Part shown: positions 56,817 through 64,000 of the stretch, one piece after another
Numbering within the stretch: the stretch's first letter is position 1
Layout of the letters: every line of letters starts with the position of its first letter
Assembly (NCBI GenBank): GCA_907165275.2
Contig: OU015654.1
Span: 1,877,501-1,941,500, forward strand
Direction: 5' to 3'
Source: Zygaena filipendulae
Lineage: Eukaryota; Arthropoda; Insecta; Lepidoptera; Zygaenidae
DNA length: 64,000 bases
Notes under the pieces: model-generated
Database searches by the model: none
What the model saw: the letters and a program-made list of their open reading frames with translations, nothing else
Told to the model about the DNA's origin: nothing
Position numbers and translations under genes: made by a program

Positions 56817-57066
56817 GCGTTCCGTAGCCAATGGGTAAAACGAGACCCTATTACTAAGACACCGCTGTCCGGTCCGTCTGTCTGTCCGTCTGTCGCCAGG
56901 CTGTCTCATGAACCGTGATAGACAGTTGAAATTTTTACAGATGATGTATTTCTGTTACCGCTATAACAAAAAATACTAAAAAATAGAAGAAAATCAATAT
57001 TTAAGGGCGCTTCCATACATTAAACGTGGTTTTTTTGCAGATTTTATAGGTAATGGTACGGAACGA
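56817..57066. mobile_element. GCGTTCCGTAGCC-ended MITE
   Basis: Inverted ends GCGTTCCGTAGCC and TCGTTCCGTACC. TTA flanks both sides, which would suit a PIF/Harbinger element. Inside are ACGAGACCCTATTACTAAGA and GTCTGTCTGTCCGTCTGTCG, a combination I recognise as a widely dispersed insect repeat. Confidence 0.6.
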
Positions 57067-57069
57067 TTA

Positions 57070-57854
57070 ATAGTTTTCTATAACGTTAACGATCACAGAT
57101 TGTCAACTTTGCTGCGGAAGCTGGAGTTTGAGACTTAGATGGGACTTAGATCTTTACATTCCGTGGTCTTAGTTCTTGACTCTTGTCAAATCATCACTGT
57201 CAAGTTATGGTGTTACCATCATTTATTTCAATGGTGTTACAATTTTCAACACATTATATGTATATTTTAATGGAGAAATGTACGCTCGCCGACTTAAAAA
57301 CACTGCAGACATTATGCAAGACTGGTAAAGGTAAAGCCATTGAATTTTTGTCGTTTTAAAAAATAAATCCACCCGTATATCTTTAGTTTCAGAGCTCTTT
57401 CTCGTTAATCAAGTCAAAAATCGAATGTAAAACGAATGCAAGTAGACACATACGTTGACACAGATGTGAAAGGACGTTGTTGTGTATGGAGAAAAAGAAG
57501 TCAAATATGGATTTCACGCGTGCAGACGCTCGGTCAAAAAAAAATATGGCTGCGTTCGTTCTTTATTCATAAGTGCTTCTACTCATTTTGTTTTTATAAG
57601 AATTTGTTATTTACCGCTAATCTTATCGTCTTGTGTACTAGATTATATTGTGCCTGATTATGTTAATTCTGGACTCTGAAGAGAGTAAAAGTTCTGTTAC
57701 CGTACCACACTTGTTTTAGAAAAGAAGTCTCTATTTATTTGAAAATACAAAACCATCGAACTCATCACAACGACAATACATCGTACCTACAACGATATAA
57801 ATCGAACAAACTGCTCGGTTTAAAAAAAAAAAACTAGATGAATTTTAGGTACCT
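57070..57854. other. No gene supported
   Basis: AT-rich. Overlapping frames at 57436-57679 have no domain and use AT-driven codons. Confidence 0.35.
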
Positions 57855-57855
57855 A

Positions 57856-58050
57856 CTAGCTGATCCCCGTGGTTTTTGGCCGGTAATTTTTGAGTTCCCG
57901 CGGGAATACTGGGTCACAGATAATATAATACTATACTAGTCGGGGATGACGTAGCATTCTAATAGTGGAAGGATAATTTTTTAAAATCGGTATAGTAGTT
58001 TTTGAGTTAAATCGTAACAAACAAATAACAAAAAAAAAAACAAATCTCGG
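57856..58050 (-). mobile_element. Helitron-like element, diverged
   Basis: 3' end GGCCAAAAACCACGGGGATC-AGCTAG with altered hairpin. Core CTACTATACCGATTTTAAAA, 5' side near GATTTGTTTTTTTTTTTGTT. Confidence 0.65.
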
Positions 58051-58054
58051 GATT

Positions 58055-59410
58055 GTAGAATAAGTTGGTATATACTTCACCTGCCCTACACTACTTACGG
58101 TATGGTTGTTCTAAATAGGATTTATTATAGATATCACAAAGGATTAAAATATAAGATGCAATATAAGCTGGCGATATTGCATCAATTTATTAAAGTCAAT
58201 GAGTTCAAAATATCATACAAATACTTGTTTAAAAATGTTAATTCTCGGGTCCTAAATCACATTTCTGGTTACTGCATCGTTAAAATAAATTGAACGAGGT
58301 AAATAAAACTCGATATGACATCACTTTCGTTTTCAAACCTAATAAAAAACACTGAATCGTTAATAAGTGTAAAAGACGTGTAAGTACATTATGAATGATT
58401 TAATAGGGTCCCAAAAGCGTGCCCTATTAAGAGTTGTCATAAGTCATAACCGGCAATAAATCGTCTGTTAGCACACAATCACAGATACAGTCTACATTAT
58501 ACACTAAGCAAGTCGTACGTTTAAGCGTGCTCCAATTATACCTACTACCTTAGGCAAGTAGACAATCATTAAGTTTACTTACCAGTGCTGGTAGGTGCTT
58601 AGTTTGGGATCAGGCTAATATGATAAAATATGCCAGTGATAAGAATTGCAAGCTGTCCCATCAATTGTTAATAATTTTAATATTTTTACCATAAAAAAAC
58701 CCATGGTACTTACGCTTGGTTTTTTTTTTACAGTTTTGCAAACTTGCCTTATCTATTGTAATTTATGTCTGTGTGCCGAAGTGTCCTCGGGGGTATGGCG
58801 CGAGTAATAAACTTAAAGTGATGAACTCAATAGCTGTTGTTTAGTTAACATTTAGAAACGCTGATGACGCTATAATGACGACCATTGGTGACTAACACGG
58901 CTGACACTTCCCTTCAATTGTGTTCGCTGATGACAATTTTAATTGACTCCTATAGAAAACAATCACATCACCTTGTACACCATTCAATCTTCATAGGATT
59001 GTGTTATGATGTTATCTTAACAACAATTTTTAATAGTGCGTCCTTTGGTTGTAGAAGATTCGAGGGAATGTGTACAAACATCTGATTAACGCAATTGATA
59101 ACTATCTTTTGAAATCTAATAACTGTTTTGAATAGCAACCAAACTAGGAACCCTTTTTTTGTAACTATTTACTAAAATATACTAGAAGTGCCAAAGTAAC
59201 TGTTAGGTACATGAAAAATATTTTTTGCTAAAAAGTATAATCAATACTTTACAGTTCAAAGAAAAAAAAATGTTATGTACACTTTGTTCTCGGATAGTAT
59301 TCCGTAGTACGTATTTTTCTTTAAACCGTCCGACCGACCGTCATAAGTCTTTTACGTACCTTCTGTATTCTCATTGATGTGCTTATATTCTGTATCTGCA
59401 AATGTTACCG
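58055..59410. other. No gene supported
   Basis: AT-rich. The frames at 58102-58293 and 58885-59085 have no recognised domain. Confidence 0.4.
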
Positions 59411-59414
59411 ACCG

Positions 59415-59520
59415 CTATTTATTTATTTATTTATTAAAGCAAAAAACACAGATTACATGTTACTATAGCATTATAAATACATATTAGTGTACCTAGTAAG
59501 TAGCGCTTTTTTTACATTGT
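59415..59520 (-). repeat. TTTA-run retrotransposon tail, reversed
   Basis: A TTTATTTATTTATTTATTAA run followed by AGCAAAAAACACAGATTACA resembles the reversed 3' end of a LINE. Fragment only. Confidence 0.35.
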
Positions 59521-59665
59521 AGGTACATGAAGGAATATAATTTGGTGTCAAAAACGCTAACGCCAACGTCGCTTCAACTAGTAGAGCTCGAATTCTTACA
59601 CTTGTACCACAAACTGTCACTGCCTTTTCGCCGGGTGATCTCACCCAGCCTTCGGTGCATTTTTT

Positions 59666-59974
59666 TCATGACGGCGCACGCGCACGCGCTGTAATAGAGC
59701 ACCATTTTTGTTTACAGACCTCCTGCAGTCGTAGCTGGCCGAGCAGCCTTCGGCCCACCTGCACGATCCTACATATGCGGTCATAAATGATGCAAAAGAT
59801 ATCAAACGCACCGCTCCGCAGCGACCCCAATTCGTTCAACATCATGACCTTCGTCCATACACCGATGTGTCTGTGGATTGCTACGTGCCTTCGTAATTTA
59901 TGGGCCTTGATAATACATTGACATGGTGAGTTAAAGCTATTCACTAACAAAACTACCAATATTTTAATTATCAT
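59666..59974 (-). other. Unrecognised open frame, 102 codons
   Basis: The minus-strand frame includes MMLNELGSLRSGAFDIFC, then IIYDRICRIVQVGRRLLGQL, in GC-richer sequence. The hydrophobic and basic alternation could belong to a membrane-receptor exon such as a chemoreceptor, but no diagnostic motif is visible. It may equally be a transposon remnant. No convincing splice sites. Confidence 0.25.
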
Positions 59975-60123
59975 AGCATGAGTTTACGACTGTTGCTGTG
60001 CTTCTAGCGCCCGATTGTAAATGTGACCGAAAGTGGTATCTGCAAAATGGAACCAAAAAGTGATACGATCCAACGAGCGCAGCCAAACACTCAGCGTTCT
60101 TTTTCCAGTACTTTTATTAATGA

Positions 60124-60289
60124 CTAGCTCCCGCGGGAATCCCGGATAGCAATATAGCCGATGTTGCTCAGAGATAATATAGCTTTCTAATGATGAAAGA
60201 ATTTTTGAAATCGGTCCAATAGTTTTTGATTTGAATCGTAACAAACAAACAAAAAAACAAATCTTTCCTTTTTGTAATATTAGTATAGA
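60124..60289 (-). mobile_element. Helitron-like element with hairpin deletion
   Basis: 5' TCTATACTAATATTACAAAA and core CTATTGGACCGATTTCAAAA are intact. At the 3' end CTAG joins directly to the CCCGCGGGA block, so the hairpin has been removed. Confidence 0.7.
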
Positions 60290-61050
60290 AAAACATTGTC
60301 ATTGGATTTCGCTTAGGGGTACAAAAACGGGGGTAATGCAAGCGTCTTTATATAATGCCCTGTGTGTCCTCGAATGTCAGATACATAGTAAGAATTGAAA
60401 AATATGGAATATGAACTATTCTTAATGCATTAATAAAATTACGATCTTAAAGTGCTTGTCATCTTTAGCAATGTTTATAGGGTTGAAATATCTATAAACA
60501 TGTAAGTTATTTAATAGATAATCTAGAATCAATTACAATAATATTTTAATGTTCATAATTCCTAGAAACATTCAGATTCGTACCAATAATATCAGCTTAA
60601 TATTATTTTTTAAGTCATAAATAAACAATCTTTGGTATTCGATTTTGCATTATTGTTTAATTTTAGCATATTGTAACCGTCGTTAATAAGATGTTAGAAA
60701 AACAAAAGAATTTAACCCAACGATGCATAATTGAATATTTAATTTCGTTTAGGATACTTAAATTGGAATTCTTCATAATTGGAGTCTTCTAGTATTTTGA
60801 AGATATTCGTTTACAAGGAGCCTTGAGTGGGCAATTTATATTTTTATAACCACCTTAAAAATGGTTTTCATTAAAATAAATTAACAAAGTACATTAAGGA
60901 GGTACAATATCACAATCCTATGTGTTAACGCTTATGACCGTTTTACGTAAATAAATAATGTTTGACTCAGTTTGACCCACTTTCAAAATCATTTGAAATA
61001 GTACCGGTGGACCAAACAGTTTAACACATGTTATTTATTTTTATTATTAT
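60290..61050. other. No gene seen
   Basis: AT-rich spacer; nothing recognised. Confidence 0.4.
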
Positions 61051-61051
61051 A

Positions 61052-61228
61052 CTAGCTATGCCCCGCGGTTTCACCCGCGTGAGTTTTGGAATTCCCGCAG
61101 GATCTCTTTATATCAAGAACCTTTGCGGACGCAGGCAGAATAACCCACCAAAGTTTCATCACAATCGGATCAAAAGTTAAGAAACGCAAGTGGACAAACA
61201 TACAAACATTCATCTTTGTTTAGGTATA
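61052..61228 (-). mobile_element. Helitron-like element, distinct 5' half
   Basis: 3' end CACGCGGGTGAAACCGCGGG-GCATAGCTAG. The 5' half (ATCCGATTGTGATGAAACTT, GGTTATTCTGCCTGCGTCCG) is not shared with the other copies in the window. Confidence 0.75.
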
Positions 61229-61364
61229 AAGATTTTCATAGCTGTTTTGGTTTTTTGGTTTATTTTTATTTTTAAAATAACGGCAATCGGGAATCAATGA
61301 ATAAATCACTAGGTATTAGCTAGCAAATGTTTTCTTTATTCGATACGACAAAAATATTTTAATT

Positions 61365-61465
61365 TTTAACCGACTTCCAAAAAAGAGGTGGTTCTGCATT
61401 CGGCTGGGTGTAGGTATGTTTTTATTTGATATATCGACTATCGAAAACCGGCCTATATTTATTTC
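61365..61465 (+). repeat. AACCGACTTCCAAAA dispersed repeat
   Basis: TTTTTAACCGACTTCCAAAA and GAGGTGGTTCTGCATTCG match 26464-26500. This is the start of a repeat very common in Lepidoptera. The element's end is not visible. Confidence 0.55.
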
Positions 61466-61709
61466 GATATAGAATGTTGTAGGTATCAAAATTAAAGGAA
61501 AACCGTCCATTTTTGAAATTCAAATTTGTTTTCAGTTAGATTAACGATAGACATCATCGTCACTATCAACTTTACTATGAAGAATATTATTTTTCCGTAG
61601 TCTGGTTGACTGGACAACGGAACCGTACCACGGATAAAGAGTGGAAATTATTAATTCCATGACACAGCGTCACCGCAGCGGTATAAAACACTCGCCAAAT
61701 ACTCATAAC

Positions 61710-62016
61710 CAAAGATATTGAAAGAGAATAGATTGACAATACGCTCGGCCGCTAAACTTTCCCATTGAACCACGCAGCGGTCAAATGATCTCATGCTAAC
61801 AAAATGCCGTTGGGTAGCCGAGACTACTGTCTATAGATACCACTTGACGGAAAGCGATGTGATTAGCTATTTGAAACGTACCTTGTGGTGACTGGTATTT
61901 GATTGCGTCGCAACGATGTGATTGGTTTTTATTTTGATCATTCCCCCGCAAAAATTGGTTGACGTGGATTGCATAGTAAAAGTTTGTATTGTTCGTCTAT
62001 TCTCTTATAATGTCTG
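61710..62016 (+). mobile_element. MITE with 9-bp target duplication, copy 1
   Basis: About 307 bp. Ends AAAGATATTGAAAGAGAATA and, inverted, AGACATTATAAGAGAATAGA; both lead into ACAATAC. The flanks ACTCATAAC (61701-61709) and ACTCGTAAC (62017-62025) match at 8 of 9 bases. Duplications of 9-10 bp are typical of Mutator-like elements, but no transposase is seen. Confidence 0.75.
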
Positions 62017-62484
62017 ACTCGTAACATGGAGGCTGTCATGTTAACAGGATTATCTCTTGTTAAGCACGCCACTTCCCGTTTGGTATACTGTCATGTCTGG
62101 GATTTTAGTGTCTAGAGGTGACAGCTGACACGTGACACCGGGGATAGTATTATATTATCTGTGACCGGGGTATTGTGGCGCCATGTAGGTATGCTATAGG
62201 TATAGCATGAGATAGGATAAACAAAATTAATGAGATTCGTGATTGTGAATCATAAGGAATATAGCAAATGTCACATCGCCATTCATTTCTCTTATTTTCA
62301 TAATAAATTATTGCCAATTAAGACTTTAAAAATTAACAAATATTTTTAACCTATACATGCAGGTAAATGTAATAAATCTGTAGAATCCATGTGTGCGTAT
62401 ATACCTGTTGAATATACATCATGAAAATTGAGAGAGAGCTTTAGAGAAGACACTACCATATCTATTACGGTTGCCTGGACGAAA

Positions 62485-62935
62485 TTGCTTTTTAGCAATA
62501 GGGTCGCCCTTTGTTGCCAACTTTAGTTATTTTTCTATTATATTTTTATTATCATGGTAACAATAATAGTACATTGTTATCCTGGGGGTGAAAGTAACTT
62601 ATTTAGTCCCGTCTCGGGACTAAATAAGTCTTTCTCCCGAGTATAACATTGTGCTTTTCATTACGAATGCAAGGAAAGTCAAAATAAAAATAGGAATTAG
62701 CTAAAGAAAAAAATGAGTGAATTTTATTTTACATAAATCAACCATTAGGTGTGCTACTGGCCAGTAAGTATGCCCCCTATGACATAAAAAAAAAACTTGA
62801 GTTTCTGCAGTATCCAGCTGTCAGTTGAAAGCGATTCTCCCTAGGGCTGAAAAGTGTTACTTTCAACCCGCTTCTCAGGCAACTTCAGACCTACTTTCCG
62901 AGTATGAGTAATGAAAAGAATATTTGATTGATTGA
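62485..62935 (+). mobile_element. Non-LTR retrotransposon 3' end, interrupted
   Basis: TTGCTTTTTAGCAATAGGGT, CGCCCTTTGTTGCC and GGTAACAATAA are followed, after the inserted repeat, by AGAATATTTGATTGATTGA. Reading across the insertion restores the same 3' tail as at 22505-22622. Confidence 0.7.
62567..62916 (-). repeat. Unclassified 350-bp dispersed repeat, copy 2
   Basis: Inverted copy of 36194-36560, about 20 bp shorter because of a gap beside TTTAGTCCCGTCTCGGGAC. The interrupted retrotransposon tail fixes both ends to within a base or two: TAGTACATTG and GAGTATGAGTAATGAAA. Confidence 0.8.
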
Positions 62936-63045
62936 CGATTCTGTCCCTTAGTTCGTATGCGTTAACGATTATTATAGACTCAACATGGCTAATGAGACTG
63001 CTCGTATACGCTCGACTCGATTGCGAATGGTTGTATGCTTTATTG

Positions 63046-63361
63046 AAAAGACATTATAAGAGAATAGACGAACAATACAAGCTTTTTCTATGCAATCCAT
63101 GTCAACCAATTTTTGCTGGGGAGAATGATCAAAATAAAACCAATCACATCGTTGCGACGCAATCAAATACCAGTCACCACAAAGTACATTTCAAATAGCC
63201 AATCACATCGCTTTCCGTCAAGTGGTATCTATAGAAGTATAGACAGTAGTCTCTGCTAGCCAACGGCATTTTGTTAGCATAAGATCATTTGACCGCTGCG
63301 TGGTTCAAGGGGTAAGCTTAGCGGCCGAGCGTATTGTCTATCTATTCTCTTTCAATATCTT
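63046..63361 (-). mobile_element. MITE with 10-bp target duplication, copy 2
   Basis: Inverted relative to copy 1 and collinear with it through GCAATCCATGTCAACCAATT, CAATCACATCGTTGCGACGC and CAAGTGGTATCTATAG. TGCTTTATTG is duplicated exactly at 63036-63045 and 63362-63371. Confidence 0.85.
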
Positions 63362-63379
63362 TGCTTTATTGCATCGAAT

Positions 63380-63592
63380 CGCAATGTGCTTCCAAGTACC
63401 TTTACGATGGAGATAGCGTTACGAGAGTTCGAGGCCGATTTTCTCGGGACATTGTTCACGGAGTTCCCGTTTCTTCGGTCACGGAAGCGATGTCGGCGAG
63501 AGATATGCACGCCATGTTGTTCCCGAGTGGACGGAGTTCAGATACCGCTACGTTTTTCAGCTTCGGGCGCGTTGTATTCGAATGATTATCAT
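63380..63592. other. GC-rich patch, open on both strands
   Basis: The plus frames (63334-63585 and 63386-63745) and a minus frame containing RPKLKNVAVSELRPLGNNMA run across it. None is recognised. It could be an exon or an old transposase scrap. Confidence 0.25.
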
Positions 63593-63722
63593 AATATAAG
63601 TACAGTCAGAATAAAAATTGACTTTGACAGTGTTATTTTATGCCATAACCACGCGATAGTAGTAAAGATCAACAACTGTCGATATAAAGTGTTAAACTGT
63701 ACTGTAGTCTGTATCTTATCTA

Positions 63723-64000
63723 TCTATACTATAATAAATGAGTAGAATCCGCGATTTTGTACAGTAAATATTTTTGACAAATTTTGACAGGGAGTGATAA
63801 AAGAAGAGTAACCAACCACAAAAAAAGAGTTTTTAAAATTCTTTTCTGTCTGTCTGTCTGTCTGTTCGCGATAATCTCCGAACCTACTGAACGGATTTTC
63901 ATGCAGTTTTCGCAGGTAGATTAAGCTAAACCTAGAGCTACATAATATAGGCTTTGTTTCATTTAAATCGGATGTTGGGAAAAAAAGTTGTTATACAAAA
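63723..64000 (+). mobile_element. Helitron-like element, GAGTAGAATCCG subfamily, cut by window end
   Basis: Starts TCTATACTATAATAAATGAG. Collinear with 19471 through GAGTAGAATCCGCGATTTTG, a CTGT run and ACTGAACGGATTTTCATGCA. The 3' hairpin lies beyond 64000. Confidence 0.8.

Overview
The window looks like intergenic and intronic DNA of an arthropod, most likely a moth or butterfly. The base composition is AT-rich and there are no bacterial-style genes. About fifty copies or fragments belong to a hairpin-ended Helitron-like family of the kind common in Lepidoptera, recognised by GCGGGTGAAACCGCG followed by CAGCTAG. Several other repeat types familiar from that order are also present. No species can be named from the sequence alone.

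Only one host gene is supported. It is on the minus strand at 12378-14268. A short first coding exon (14196-14268) encodes a hydrophobic leader. A second exon (12378-12511) encodes the first part of a C-type lectin-like domain. The splice phases agree: one base left from exon 1 plus two bases from exon 2 give a Cys codon. The rest of the lectin domain was not found and must lie in the lower coordinates or outside the window. The other clear protein-coding stretch is the reverse transcriptase of a 5'-truncated non-LTR retrotransposon (39493-40548), which sits inside a small DNA transposon.

The remainder is transposon fossil bed. 0-12 kb: Helitrons, one hAT MITE, one GGGCCC-ended MITE, a retrotransposon 3' tail, and a nested palindrome with five 15-bp units. 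12-15 kb: the lectin gene with its repeat-filled intron. 15-29 kb: a hAT MITE with a perfect 8-bp target duplication, several head-to-tail Helitron pairs, and a 518-bp foldback element. 29-45 kb: eight copies (counting one at 2.6 kb) of a MITE family carrying TGACGTCA boxes, one of them split by the retrotransposon, plus a ~218-bp hairpin. 45-60 kb: sparse repeats, a degenerate ~30-bp tandem array, and long stretches with nothing recognisable. 60-64 kb: two inverted copies of a MITE with 9-10 bp target duplications flanking a retrotransposon tail that has itself been interrupted.

The elements do not work together as a system. They record repeated waves of insertion, and nested insertions give relative ages. 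The point most likely to matter to host biology is a dispersed repeat inserted directly against the splice acceptor of the lectin exon 2. It leaves an A-run where a pyrimidine tract is expected.
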